A stretch of 64,000 bases of DNA from Camarhynchus parvulus (taxonomy: Eukaryota; Chordata; Aves; Passeriformes; Thraupidae), in assembly GCF_901933205.1 (NCBI RefSeq), contig NC_044578.1, positions 13,230,501-13,294,500 of the forward strand. Direction: 5' to 3'. This document shows positions 25,983-38,664 of this stretch, one piece after another; the first letter of the stretch is position 1, and every line of letters begins with the position of its first letter. A program made the translations under genes and the position numbers. The notes under the pieces were generated by a model. That model was given only the letters and a program-made list of their open reading frames with translations, was not told where the DNA came from and searched no databases.

Positions 25983-28513
25983 ATACCTAGCACTGTAACT
26001 CACTGCTTTATCTGGACTAAAAAATATTTAAACATCAATGCAAATGAACTGAAGAAACAAAACTTTATAACATCAAAATAATTTTTTTCCTGTATTACAT
26101 AAATTAATATCCTAAATAGTGGAGAAGCTCCTCCATCTAAGAAAAAATCCAAATACATTCTCTTAGCGCCTGTGAAATACACTTCACATACATTTGGAAA
26201 ATGAAAAATTCAACCAGCTATTTTATCCAAAATAATAACAATATTATTTTATCTGAAAGGTAAAGGATATAGTTTTATACTGAGTGACATGGACAACTAA
26301 ATGCTGTAGTGAATGAAGACAAAAACAAATCCTTTGGTTTTATAGGTGAGACATCATGAAAGAAATAGGACAAATTCCATGAAGGATAGAAAGTCAAATT
26401 TTGAGCTTGAGGTTTACAGGCATTTTGGATCAGTTTTGTGCCTTACTGTGTTCTTCCCTTCAGCTTTTGGAAATAAAGCTAGAACTGTGCACATACAGAT
26501 GAGAAAATACACGCTAATTGTGAACCTGACAGGTACTAAAGAGTTAGTATGGATAAAAGCATAACAAAAATCTCAAGCCCTTTACTCAGTCCATATTAAT
26601 ATATCTCCTACAGGGTAAGTTATGACCTATCACTGTACTTTTCTAGTTAGTTCATGGAATACACTATTAAAGGCCAACAAAAGTCAACCCAAAGAATGCT
26701 TCATCTTAGAAAATGTTCAGCAAAACTTCCAATGATTTTGAGTTGGGGCTAGTTCAACAGAGGGAGAATTAATTTTTAAAATCAGTGTAATTACTGATTA
26801 TGCTGCTTAATGCAATAGCATTATATGGCTTAATTTGCTTCCATCTATTTGGATAAAAATTTCCTATTTCATAAGAAGCTTCCTTTCCATAGTCCCTTTT
26901 AGAGATATTAGTCAGAAGATGTGTACACTGTCCACTGCCATGCATTCCAAACAGGTTCACTAACCTGTGGGAGAGGTGGGAATACCTGTGGGTAGGGAGG
27001 AATTCAGCTTAGCCTAGGGAAATAGGAGCAAAACCAAGACTACCAGAGGATTCAAATTACAACTGCCTCCAGTGCATGAGGTTTCTTTGTAGGAAAGACA
27101 TTTCAGATGCAGATCTATTTATAGAAGAATATTGACTATTTTTCCAAATGACCATATTAATTTATGACCTCCAGCAAATCCTGCTGAAATGAACTGGGCA
27201 AAAATTGTTAAAAATCATATACAGTGAAAAGTAGGGCTCATCTTTCTCCCATTTAAAAGTTCTTCCTCCTCTAAGCTTTGACCTTAGTGCCATTACATTA
27301 AATGTTGCTTTCACAAAGGAAATCAATTCACATATTCAAATTATTGACATTTATTTACAAGGAAAACAATCAGAATTATAAACTTGGGTCATGAATAAAT
27401 TTTTATCGTATGTTACAAAGGTCTGGGTGTCTTGTGATCACAGTTACACAATAACTCTGGTACACAAGAAACAAAGCCTTGTTATATTATGAAATCATCA
27501 ACACACCTTAAACAATTGAATTAGACTTCATAGGTATAATAATTAATATGTGCAAAAAAGAGGAACAAAAGATCAAAACAACTTAATTAAATGCCAAACT
27601 TTACAAGCATATCCTCACCTCTGATACGCAGACTTAAAAGCATGTAGGCAAGACTCACAGTAGGAACCATTCTTTGGTTTAATTAATTACTGGAATAGTT
27701 AAATAGCATTGACTGAAGAAAATATAGGATCACTTAATGGAAATGTAGAAGTTCATAACAACCTCCAAGGTGCAAAATAAGAAATTATTTGATCTTGAAC
27801 TAATAGCTGTTTAAAACATTCTTTTAAACTTCCAAGATAAATTAAAAAATAATATGTTTTTAAAGAAAAAATATAATATTTTGAGTAACTTAAGAAAAAA
27901 TTACTACATTATTCTCAAAATTATTACAAATATCTCAAAAAGTACAAAACAGATTAATTTTAAAACTGGAAAATTATCTCAGATGTGAGCTGTACAAGTT
28001 AGAGCACTGTGGCAAGTTCTAATTCACCTGTTCAGCTCCTTACACATTAGATAATGCAAGGTTACTTTTTCTTGGCACATTTCTGGGATAATATTTTCTA
28101 AATGTTTTCATTTGGAAATCTTTTTAAAAATATCAGGCACAAATATACATTTCTTTAAAATATTAACAGGATTTTGTAGAGCTGTGAATAAATTGCTTAC
28201 ATGTGTGAAAGTCTAATGAAATTTCTTCAGGCCAGCCAGGTACAGAAGGACATGGCCAAGACTCCTGCTGAATTCCTATCAATGGACCTCCACATGCCAA
28301 ACCTTGGCTCCTTCAGGGAGGACACATGCAGATACACAGACGTCTATCACATCTATTGACTAAACCCAAGATCAGCTGAAATTCCAATTCACAAAAAATG
28401 GCACCATTCCAATCTCTTAATTAGTTGTTATATACCCTTATCACTTATAAGATTTTTCATGTGAAAACCAAAAAAATTATAATCCTAATGCATATATTAC
28501 TTATATATAATTG

Positions 28514-28586
28514 AAAACTAAAACAAAAACAAAAAACCAAACAACAAAACCAAACTAAACAAAAACAATCAAACAAAACCAAACCT
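28514..28586. repeat. A/C-rich CAAAA/CCAAA low-complexity tract
   Basis: Irregular units of AAAAC, AAACC and AACAA extend over about 70 bp, in the same composition class as the tract at 8179-8270 but on the opposite strand. No retroposon body is recognised next to it. Confidence 0.9.
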
Positions 28587-29330
28587 ACTTTAAATTCAGG
28601 TGAAGTTCAGAAATATAACTCTAAAGGATCTTGTGGCCCCAAATTCAGAGATAACAGAAACGTCTTTTCATTGTATTAGATTATATGAAGAAAATCTGAG
28701 ATAACTAACCTCAGGACATGCACTTGATTAAGAACTGAACAGGAACAATGGCTTTCAAATCAGAAGCTGATGTGTTGCCAGCTGGAATGCATGGAACCCC
28801 CATGGTAAGACTGAAAAGACATGTTTATAAACTGTGTTCCTCCATGTTTTCCGTGCTCTGGAGGAACCCAGAACAGTAAAAGATACAGAGTAATAAAACA
28901 CAGTTAGCCCACAACAAAAGTGAAGGCATTTTTTAATAATAATCTTTTCTTCCTCTCCAAAAAAGAAAGAACTCTTTCCAATGAAGGGAAAATGGAAAAT
29001 TGAGGATGGAATAGTACTTATTTGAACAAAAATAGTCAATAAAACTCTTACCCCCCCAAAATTATCTTACACAAATAAATTGTTTGCATCTGCAGTCCAC
29101 CAATTTTTTTTTTCAATTTCTTAACCAAATTTGACGGGAGGATTTAGTTTTTCCAGTTTCCTTTAAAAATTCAGTCAGAAAGTTAACACTCAGCTTTAGA
29201 AAAACTTAATAGAACTTGGTGATTACTGTTCATTTGCATATAAAGATTTAAGCAAAGATATTAGATGTGGTTTAGATCAATTTCAAACAGACATATTACT
29301 AATTGAAGAAAAGCTCTACCTCATAAACTT

Positions 29331-29360
29331 AATATAATAATAATAATAATAATCATAATA
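29331..29360. repeat. AAT trinucleotide repeat
   Basis: About nine TAA/AAT units lie in tandem, with one C interruption near 29354. Confidence 0.9.
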
Positions 29361-31340
29361 TTCAGAGAAATCTGTCAATAAAGCCCATTGCACATGTGCT
29401 AGCAGGGTGCATGCTCATAAAATGAGATGTAATCAACACACCATGTTACATTTGTGAAGGAATGGCTTCTTTAATCCCTGAAAAGGGTCCTTCACTGTGC
29501 CAGGAAAGAAAGAGATCAAGGAAACCTAGAAGTGCTAATTGTACTGCTTTCTGAAATTAGATGCTAATTCCACATACACACTTTCACTTTAGACTACCTA
29601 AACTAGAAATCTGCTAAAGAAAAAAAGAAAGCTGAATGATAGAGCCATGAAAAACAACCCAGACAACCATTGCTTCTGAAATTCAGCTTCAGCATCATGG
29701 GTGAGATACTATTGGCAAAAGATCTTCTAAGAGATTCGATTAAATAATTTTTTATTATCAACAAATAGGATTTTGAGAATGACACTAAAGGTTATAGCAG
29801 TAACAAATCAGTCCAAATGCATATTATACTGTCTATTGTGCAGTACAGAAAGAATAGAAATTTTAATGAATAAAAGTCAATTTATGTCTAATTTGATGCC
29901 TACGATCTTCATTTATATGTCTGTTCCAAATACTCTTTATAAATAGAGGTCTAACAAGTAAAATCCACTGATGTTCATCCCATTATTTAAATTAAACACC
30001 TTCAATTCCATTAGGTCAAGTCACTTGCATTTCTGCATTTACTAACTCTTAGCTAATCCAAAATGCCAGTAAGGATTTACCAATCCTAAAATACCTCTGT
30101 CTATCTCTAAACCATTGCAGTTATCTGTTATAGAATAAATTAGGAATAATAGGATTCTTGTTTCTCCAGACTATAACTATTTTAGTAATTTAGAGATAAA
30201 AGCAATTAGTATTAGATCCTTTTTGCATCTCATTTTATTTGGTATTATATTGAATATTCTTATTCTTTATTGGATAGCTCCTCTACAGGATTCTAATATT
30301 AGCATGTCTTTTGTACCTTTTAACTATGTGAAATGTCTCTAGTAAGAGTAATAATAAGACCTCTTAGACATCTTTTCCATTTCCTAGTCAGCTAACATGG
30401 TAAGACTAATATTTAATGTTATTAATAATTCTCAAGTCAGGAGTTCAGAATTAAATAAGGAATACAAAAGATTGCTAAATTTAAAGCACTGTTTAATTTT
30501 GGTAGAGGTATGCAAATCAAGAACTGGTGCAATGCCTGGGAGGAAACTGTTTAAACATGCTTGAATTTCTCTTTAGTTCTGTTTAACCCTCAGGTTTTTC
30601 TTTCCTGATAAACATTTTCCCTAATGCCTGCTGTGCAAAGAACAACAAGAAAATCACCGAAGCTCCCCACACCGTATCAGGGGCTCTTCCTCAGTCATTA
30701 TCTTACAGCTGCCATGAGTAGCATGGAAGGTATGAATTCTGCCACTCCCAACAGGGATCCAGGGCAAGGTGTTCAGCATGGTGTCCCACAGGGAGGAAAC
30801 ATCATCGGGGAGCTGCGTCTGTACCTACCCAGATTCAGTCTCCAGCCTCCAATGCTGGAAGAAAGGCATTCCTAGTGCAGTTAATGCATGTGATACCTTT
30901 TCCTGTTCTCGAGGAAAACTGGGGCAGCAGAGTCACTTTTGCTAGTTTACTGATGAGCCCATGGACTTCTCTACTAATGACAGCTGTCAAGGGGAAAACA
31001 AAAATCCTAATATAAGCTGAAAAGGGGGAGTCTAAGGGGAAATGAAGTGTACGGTATACGCTAAAACATTACAGCTTTATGTAGCACAACAAGATATGTT
31101 ACACTTTTTAAAATACATTGAAATTGTTCCTTCCTTGACAAAACTTAAATCTGCAGTATGTCAGGGCAACTTTTGTTGGCTTCTGTATCCATAAAAACAA
31201 TACTTGTGATCCAGGAGACTGCCTCAGGAATACTTGGTGATTAAGACTATTTTTAAAAAAAATATATTAGTAGTATTTTTAGCCTGAAAGAATTTTTAGG
31301 TCTAACATTATTTAAAATATAACTACATTTAAAACCAGAT

Positions 31341-31366
31341 TTCTTTTTTCTTTTTTTTTTTTTTTT
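31341..31366. repeat. Poly-T tract followed by TATA-rich DNA
   Basis: A T-run of 25 bp is interrupted twice by C, followed by GTATATACATATATGTA. No retroposon is recognisable upstream on the minus strand. Confidence 0.85.
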
Positions 31367-32929
31367 GTATATACATATATGTAAAGACAGAAACATGGCT
31401 TCAAGAAAAATTCATTTATCTCTGCATTACCCTCAGTTCTTGAAAATCCTCATTTTCAGTGAAAAATGCTGTCATGTCCTACAGTTACATAAATTAATAT
31501 ACAGTATGCTTAGAGACTACAGGATAGAGGGTGGTAGTAAATATTAGTTTATAGCAATACCATATGCACCTATAGTTGTTGTAGGCACTTTTTTTCAGCT
31601 CAGAATATAAAGTTTCTACCAGTTTTCAGATGGCAAAACCTGCAACAACATTTGCAATTAGCAAATTTGACCTAGATCTAGCCAGTATTTGCTGAAGATA
31701 AAGGAAGAGGTGTAAAAAGTCATATATTCTTGAAACTAAAGACTAAGTAAACATAAATCAGAGTTCTGTGGGACTAGATTATATCCATGACATTTTATCC
31801 AATTGTTTCTGTCTCCCCTGTTATTTTTTGTTAGAGATCTGAAAGTATAAAACTTCAAAAGTCTTATGGGGACAAAGCTCATGGGGGGAGAGAGAGAAAA
31901 ATAGCCTAGATAAAAGGTCAGAAGTTGTGGAAAAGGACATAAAGTAGAATTCAAACATAAGTACCATGTCTGATAGATTCTTAGGAATATTTCCATTTAA
32001 ATTATCACCGAGACAAATTTTTGAAAATAACTTCACATATGTGCATGTGCATAGAAACAGACAAGCCAATAAATCAGTGTGACATTAAACACCAATGTCA
32101 CAAGACAGTGAACAAAATATTGAACACATGCACACACTGTACATGCCAAAGACATTGCAGTTCTTTTAACTGCAATTTTTTGAGATTCAAATTAATTTCA
32201 ATTTTTTTTTGTAGTAGTAGGAATCCAAGGCTTATTTTAGCTTATTTTTAAAAACTTTGCTTTATGTAATACTAGCCAATATAGAGTTCTGGGGTACATT
32301 TTATAACATCAATATTTCAAATAAAATAAAACAACATATATGTACATGAAAAAATAGGAAGATGTGTATTGAATTCTATCATTGTCTCTCCATTTGAGTA
32401 TGTCTCCTACAAGTAACTCTGTTTGGAAAAGGCATATAGTGTATACGTGCATTTTTTCCTCAAAATGAAACCTAGAAATTGCATATGGTTTTCTTTTCAG
32501 GCATAATAGCTTCTAAATTGATCTATATATCTATGTAAAGAATACCTTTTTTGTGTACAATGATTGTTTTTATATTTTTGCATTAAAAACTCCATCTATA
32601 TACACTGCATTGTGAACATACATTAGAAAATTTAATTAAACTATTAAACCTGTAACCTATTAAACTTGAACTAAAAGCTGTCAAATGCCAGGGAAGCCAT
32701 TCCAAAAATGTAAGCACTCTTATACCACCATTAAGAAAATGTACCTGAAAGGAGTTACAGAGCACAGTTTCCTACCCACATGAAATAATATTTTTCTAAG
32801 TCTAAAACATAATCAAAACTAGCCCATTAAAATCACACATACTTGTTAAGAGAAAGAAATACCTATGAACATAAAAGAGGACAAATAAATCCATTTCATT
32901 AGTTGCACTGTGTAAGGCCTTAATCAAAC

Positions 32930-33245
32930 AATGATTTATGCACGTGTTTATGCACACAAACTACCTCATGGATAAATCTCACACATGTAGTTCAAGACAA
33001 ATTAGCTGTTGCAGGATCAGGTCCCAAATAAGTGCATGCTCAGATGATTGGGAAGCTGTTCCTGAGATTGATACTCAGCCAACCTCAGTGTTGGCTATTT
33101 AATTGAATAATCCAACTGAATGCATTTGAATTGGATTATTTGTGGAGTTAATGCAACACAACATGAGAAAAATGGCAGCATTGCACCATTAGAGATGACA
33201 ATTGTTGGTTGATCAACCTGAAGTTATCATGCTGCAATGTTAATG
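32930..33245. promoter_or_regulatory. Candidate distal enhancer, OTX/PITX-type palindrome
   Basis: The stretch is unique, without repeats. It contains TGATTTATG (HOX-PBX-like, 32931-32939), a CACGTG E-box near 32942, the inverted TAATCC/GGATTA pair (33106-33140), GTTAATGCAA near 33147, and TTGTTGGTTGATCAACC near 33202-33218, which is itself nearly palindromic (GGTTGATCAACC, 33207-33218, exact). The density of inverted and homeodomain-type sites is the highest in the window. No coding potential. Conservation is not tested. Confidence 0.4.
33106..33140. repeat. 10-bp perfect inverted repeat carrying two TAATCC sites
   Basis: AATAATCCAA (33106-33115) and TTGGATTATT (33131-33140) are exact inverse complements, 15 bp apart. 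Each arm contains TAATCC/GGATTA, the core bound by K50 homeodomain factors such as OTX, PITX, CRX and GSC. A further inverted pair, GCCAAC/GTTGGC (33078-33083 and 33090-33095), lies just upstream. It lies inside the enhancer-like stretch 32930-33245. Confidence 0.85.
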
Positions 33246-33479
33246 AGAAGCCTGAAAGAACCTCAGGGGAAAGAGGCAAAGAAATGCTTCCTTAATTAAA
33301 TAATATGTTAAAATCTTTAGTCTTTACTACCATCAATCTATTTTCATGGATTGTTCAGTAGAATTAACCAAGCCAAAATTGGAGGTATCATAATGTCTTA
33401 AAAACCTATAAACATGTAAGACAAAATTACTTAAGTGTGTAAAGTTGGCATGCAGAACAGAATTAATCCCATTTACTGA

Positions 33480-33890
33480 ACTTTGTTCCTTCTTAGCTTC
33501 AGTCTTGCAGGGGCCAAGGCGATTACCTAGCTCATTTCACAAACTAATTCTATGAAATGCTAACAACCATCCCTAAGTCACCATTTGCTTTTACAAAGAC
33601 ATCTATCCTGCCGTGCCATTGCCAGCTGATGAGTGATGAGAAGCATCAAAACGAAGTAATTAACAGAAATAAAAGAAAGGCGGTGCATCTTAATGACAGG
33701 CAGTATTAATTATGCCCTGTGACAGCCCACTACAGCTCAATGGTCACTGCAGGAAAGAATTATTTGTGGCAACTTATTCTGATTTTTGAGCCAAATTGTA
33801 CTTGGACTCCTGGAGTCCATCTAAACATTCATACGAACTGTGAGAGTAATTTTATAGTTGAAAACTTGCATGAGGCCCCTGTCACCAAGT
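33480..33890. promoter_or_regulatory. Candidate distal enhancer, TALE and homeodomain cluster
   Basis: Within 103 bp lie CAGCTG (33623-33628), TAATTA (33657-33662), TGACAG (33694-33699), TAATTA (33707-33712) and TGACAG (33720-33725). They are followed by CACTACAGCTCAATGG and a CTCCTGGAGTCC near-palindrome (about 33806-33819). CpGs are retained (GCCGTGCC, ACGAAG, GGCGGTGC) despite the AT-rich background. TGACAG is the MEIS/PREP/TGIF core and TAATTA the generic homeodomain core. No repeat is present. Together with 32930-33245 and 35030-35330 it would form an enhancer cluster. Confidence 0.4.
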
Positions 33891-35029
33891 GGTAGCTGGA
33901 ATAGAATGGCTTCCCATATAGATGTAGTGTGGAGGGACGTACATGACCCTATTCCATGCCAACTAAATAGGAGGAGGGACTTTTGGGCTGGTGCAATTTG
34001 AATACCAGGATTCTTGTATTGCTCCTATTTATTATTTGCTTCATCATATTAATTTTGTGTTCTCCTGCTAAAGCAGGTGCAATCAAGCAGGAAGTGCCTC
34101 ACACAACACACCAATGATCAGCCACGAGCCACACGCAGTGCAGTGCACACATAACCCACAGGCTGTTTTCATATACTGACTGAAAACAAACACACGGAAA
34201 GAAATCAAACCCCATTTGCAGGAAATGCTCATGGAAAACATGAACACTGTCTTCCAGGATACATGGGGTGACAGGGAAGGATGTTTGATTAGCTGTTCAG
34301 TGTGCTGCTGATGACTCAGGGAATGATATGATACTCCTCTGTTGGGGAGAATGGTAAGATACAGGCTATGCAGGGATGAATCAATCTGGCTCACCTCCTT
34401 TTCACAGAAGGTGTGTTTAACTTAATGGAATTACATCCTTGTAGGGCTTGCCATGAATGGATAAAAAGGTGATGGCCAACACTGGCAATGTGCCCTCAGT
34501 CTAATCCAATATTTCCATATTCCTGATGTTTGGGAATGGTGTTCTCAAACCTGAATTAATCTAGTTTCAATTAATGAAATGTTTCATATGAAATTCATGA
34601 TTCTTTCCACGGGTCAGTGAGAAGATGGGGACTTCAGTCAATTCAGGAGGCAAGTTCTGTTTAAGCCATCTGAGACAAACTAGCCTTCACCAAGTAAAAG
34701 AATGATGGGAGGCAACCTAGAACTTAGGTGTGGAAGTCTTGAGATAAGGAACTGATGCAAAAATCTATTTTGTGAATGAGAATAAAAAGAAAAAAAAAAA
34801 GAAAAAGGAACTAAAAAACTTAAGTTGTTCCCAAAAGAGAAAGCATTTTAAGTTAATAGCCACAGTGAAAAAGAAAATCCCATATGGAATGAATAATTTT
34901 TCTAACACGTCTTTTTTAATTTGGAATAAGATTTGTGATAAAAATGTTAATTCTGGGGATTTTAAGTGACAGAATATTATTCTAACTCATTCCTTTAAAG
35001 TCTCAAAAAAAAACCTCACAAAAGCTCCT

Positions 35030-35330
35030 TTGTTAGCCTAGTTTAGGCCACCTTTAAGCTCCTTTCAATCAAAGTACAGCTTCTCATTAAGGGAAAAATG
35101 ATTATTAACATCCTCATTTTGCTTCCTCATGTGAATTATTTGCATTCAAAAATGTGCACGGCATTAGTTTCAGGGTAAATGCAAATATGACAGCGGGATT
35201 TCTCACCAAGCTCCTTTTTTATTATTAGCTCTTTTTATGCCCTCCATTTATTATTCCCTCATCATTTTTCACAATGTATTAAAATGTTACATTTCCTAAA
35301 ATGATAATATTTTCCTTCATTTGGTAATTG
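35030..35330. promoter_or_regulatory. Candidate distal enhancer, paired POU octamers
   Basis: Octamer ATTTGCAT (35138-35145) faces octamer ATGCAAAT (35179-35186) with 33 bp between them. TGACAG (35188-35193) follows directly after the second. TTTCAATCAAAGTAC (TCF/LEF-like ATCAAAG) lies near 35068, and GTGCACGGCATTAG lies between the octamers. Octamers are bound by POU factors (POU2F, POU3F, POU5F). Two perfect inverted octamers beside a TALE core are suggestive of neural or progenitor enhancers. Confidence 0.4.
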
Positions 35331-36054
35331 TCTCAGTCCAGTCTACAAAAGTCTCCACCACAGTGCCTACAGTCTATAATTTGGAATAGTTTATAATAAT
35401 TGTTCATCACTTCTTAGGGGAGCCTTGGGCATTAGCTATCACAGTTACAGAATCCCTACTCTCCCACTGAGTTCATGATTATTTTAGGTGAAGTTCATGT
35501 AGCAGGGGAATAGGGCAGGGGCATGGCAAAGCTTATATTGTGACTGTCCCTGATAGACTCTCAGCTGGGGGTCTGAAGATAAATTGAGATGTTATTCAGT
35601 TTTTAAGCTTCATCCGTCCCATGTCTGCCAGAAAAGAGGTCAGCTCCAAAACATATTTGGAGCTTATTTTAAATAAAACACCAAAAGAAAACAAACAAAT
35701 GATTACTCTGACTCATCTTCCTGACATTTTAAGAGAAATTATCCTGGATGCTGAAGATTAGTCAAAACATAGTGTGTTCAGTTAGAACAAAATCAAGTTA
35801 CCAGTGGCATACTCTCTGCCAGGGTTGCATTTGATAAACTGATTACAATTACTTCTTTTTTCCCTGGTCATATTAAAGAAATGAAAATAGATCTGACTAA
35901 TAAAAGCAAACTAATAAAATCATTTGATCATCCTGATTCACTGCACTTCATCGTGCCAAGCTTCCCTGTTGACTCTCAAATTGTTATTGTCAAATTCTCA
36001 AGCATTTATTACACTCAGGATGACTTACATATCCCTTTCTCCTGTGACTGTGTT

Positions 36055-36083
36055 GATGTCCATCATCACACCACCACCACCAT
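36055..36083. repeat. Short CAT/CAC trinucleotide repeat
   Basis: Several CAT then CAC units (catcatcacaccaccacc) lie in tandem. A chance frame through it gives a His/Thr/Pro stretch. Confidence 0.85.
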
Positions 36084-36160
36084 TTAACTGCAGCAAAGTA
36101 AAGACCTCTCTAAAACGCCCCAATGAATATGAAATAATGCTGTTTCAGAGTACCAAATTC

Positions 36161-36182
36161 CGCAGTAAAATAATTTACTGCG
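36161..36182. repeat. 9-bp perfect inverted repeat, 4-base loop
   Basis: CGCAGTAAA and TTTACTGCG flank ATAA. The arms would form a compact hairpin and hold two CpGs in a CpG-poor surrounding. There is no T-tract or known RNA context. Confidence 0.85.
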
Positions 36183-37079
36183 ATCTGTATTGACATGAAC
36201 ACAGCATCAAATTCAGAGATGCATCTGAATATATTTAAAAAGAGTTCATGGTTGATATAATTTTTAATTTTCTTCCAGAGGAGGCCCTAAGATTAACCAT
36301 AATATCATTTACCACTGTATCATTGAAACATTGTCACTGAGTTTGACCTATGATGTTGAAAATTACTGAGAGGAGTAGAACCAATAAAGCAGTTTCTGGC
36401 AGGATATATGCTAAAAGCAGATCATATCCTATTTATATCTTTCCTGCGCCTTATTCCATCTCACTTACGCAAAGGTATGTGCCCATTTTGTACTCATGAG
36501 TGTCAGTGTGAGTAATCTATGTAATTGTGAGTTCAAGTAGCATAACTTACTGCCTTGGAATTCGTTCCTTTTCTTGAAGTGGCTTCTGAGTTATAGTGGA
36601 TTAGTTTTCTGCAGTGTTCTGTGGGAGAGACTTAGGTTACCTTAGGGATCACAATGAAAGCACCACAAAGAGCTAGAAGTGAAGAAAAGAGCAGAAACAC
36701 ATCATCCACATCATTTGGTTGTGACCCACTTAGCCAAATTAAAAGCAGCATAATTCAAACTCCAAAAATTGTGCTACCCATGTGAAATCAAGACAGACAG
36801 GAATCATGGGGGAGGAATATGGAGGATGGATGTGGCAGTGAATTCAAGAGAGTGCAGGATAAAATCCTTGCTCACCAATGTCTAATCAAGCCTGCTAAGT
36901 ATTACAACGGGCATTTCTAGCACTTGTATCAGCCATCAGTGAATTTCACATTGAGATAATCTTTTTAACCTAAGAAATTCTAACAAGTGTGCTTATATAC
37001 TCTTTTTCATCTTCTCTATTTCCCTACTCTGATACGAGGATACACAGCAATTATTATTATATGTTTTTAAAGACATATT

Positions 37080-37310
37080 TGGCTCAGCTACATTTTTCTC
37101 ATTCTTTAACCATAGATAATTAAATCAGTAACTTATTCCCTGTTCTTTCCAGAGGTCCTTCAGAGCACTGAGCCTTTCATCTGGGCAAGTAGTACAGCTT
37201 ATTAAAATAAATTCATTTTAATGCCATCTAATTCTGCAATGATCAGTTAATTATGGACTCCTGTTTATTTTCCAGTCCAAGATGAAGAAATAAAATCATC
37301 ACCTGACAAT
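37080..37310. promoter_or_regulatory. Candidate conserved non-coding element
   Basis: Repeat-free stretch with ATAATTAAATC, TTTTAATGCCATCTAATTC, CAGTTAATTATGG and TGTTTATTTTCCAG (forkhead-like TGTTTAT). Several TAAT cores lie within 150 bp. This is an inference from motif texture only. Confidence 0.3.
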
Positions 37311-38664
37311 CAGAGGAGTACATTTCTATGATTGAAACCACAGTTTAGTGCACAGACACGCCCTGAGAATCTCATTATTTCAGGAATAGTAAAGACAGGT
37401 CCACAGGTTGAAGTGCAAGGCTATATTGGCTGTTTATTAATTTTTACCAGTCAGCTCTGCTTCCACTTCCTTCAACATATGGAGATGTTCTAAATAATGG
37501 AAAAAAAATAACACCTACAGTACAGATATCTCAAAAAACCCAAAATCTGAACTCCTGTCAAGACTAGTAAAATGATATAATTTTCAAGAACTTGTTGAAG
37601 GGCCAGTTAGCATTTGCCATAGAAATCCTATTTGGAGGGAATACCAAAGACTTGATATTTTCTCTGAAAGGTAAAAACCACCGAAATTAAGCAGCTCTTC
37701 CAAAATAGTTTCAGAGTTTTCTTACTTGGAAAGTGGTGGGTTTCCATCTTGGGGCCTGACTTTTCTGTTATATGCAACTATTCTCCCTAGTGGAGATAGC
37801 AAAGAGCTGTCTCAGAGGTATCTTTCAGAAGGGGCTGCATGTCAAAATGGTTACTCTAAGAGATTATATTCTTTTTCTCTGTGTTTCTGTTCCCCAAAGC
37901 TGCACACCTCACATTTATGTTAGGGAATCAAGAAAACTTTTCCGTTACCTGTGCCAATAGCTGCATTACAAATCTCTCTTCGTTCTCCTCTCAGCATTTG
38001 CATTTATCTGTTCCAAAGTCCCTCGGAACGGGGCAAGAGTCTCTGTTTGGACCTGTGGTACATCTGGATCACAAGCTGAGCCACAACCACCCTGTCCTAG
38101 GTGAAAGGAGTCAGGATTCACCATGGCAGGGTCTGCAGGAAGGACAAGATACAGACTGCAGTCTACAGAACACATATATCACATACAGGCTGCTATTCTT
38201 TGGACCTATGAGACCAAATCCTGACCTACACATCTATTGGCTTCCAGCTACATAAATGTGTTTTTCCCCAAACCAAATTTATAGAAGTAGGCAATCTTGC
38301 ACATCTCCAGGCAGAAGAAGCAGCATGGACACTGACTCAGCTTTGCTGAGGTCATAGCCTTCACAGAGCCAGCAGAAAGGACTGGCCATCAATTTTCTCC
38401 AGTATGATTTCACTTTTCTCATTATGTGCAAAAGCATTGTTCCAGACTAGTAGGCTGTGGTTGTAGGCTGGGGAGAATGCATTTCAGTGAGACAGCACTC
38501 ATAAAAAAGTGCAACAAAATTCAGTGTGAAGGTTATCCTTGTTGCTAATGATAGCCCAAAATGAATTCTCAGCCCAGACAATAAGGACACTGACAGTGCT
38601 ATGCTTGTGACAGTAGGGCCTCTTACAAACCCCACAGTGAGGCACAGCCACCAATGCCCAGTGC
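37311..38664. other. Unique DNA flanking the solo LTR
   Basis: Several overlapping frames (up to 124 codons at 37881-38255 plus) lie in a moderately GC-rich stretch, in all frames and both strands. None is recognisable. No internal retroviral sequence is present on this side of the LTR. Confidence 0.6.

Larger units (their letters stand above)
22728..28513. other. Unique AT-rich DNA
   Basis: Contains the GC-balanced patch at 24150-24450 and the 21-bp duplication at 25941. A 103-codon plus frame (23448-23759) starts in a T-rich run and gives an artefactual Phe/Leu-rich peptide. From about 27300 the sequence becomes very AT-rich. Confidence 0.6.
28587..32929. other. Very AT-rich DNA with simple repeats
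   Basis: Only the AAT repeat (29331) and the poly-T tract (31341) stand out. A short more GC-rich part at about 30620-30870 carries an 83-codon plus frame with no recognised family. No transposon body is visible. Confidence 0.6.

Noticed and set aside
34772..34830. A-rich run as the tail of a processed pseudogene
   Set aside because: The preceding sequence shows no recognisable coding homology and no flanking target duplication was found.
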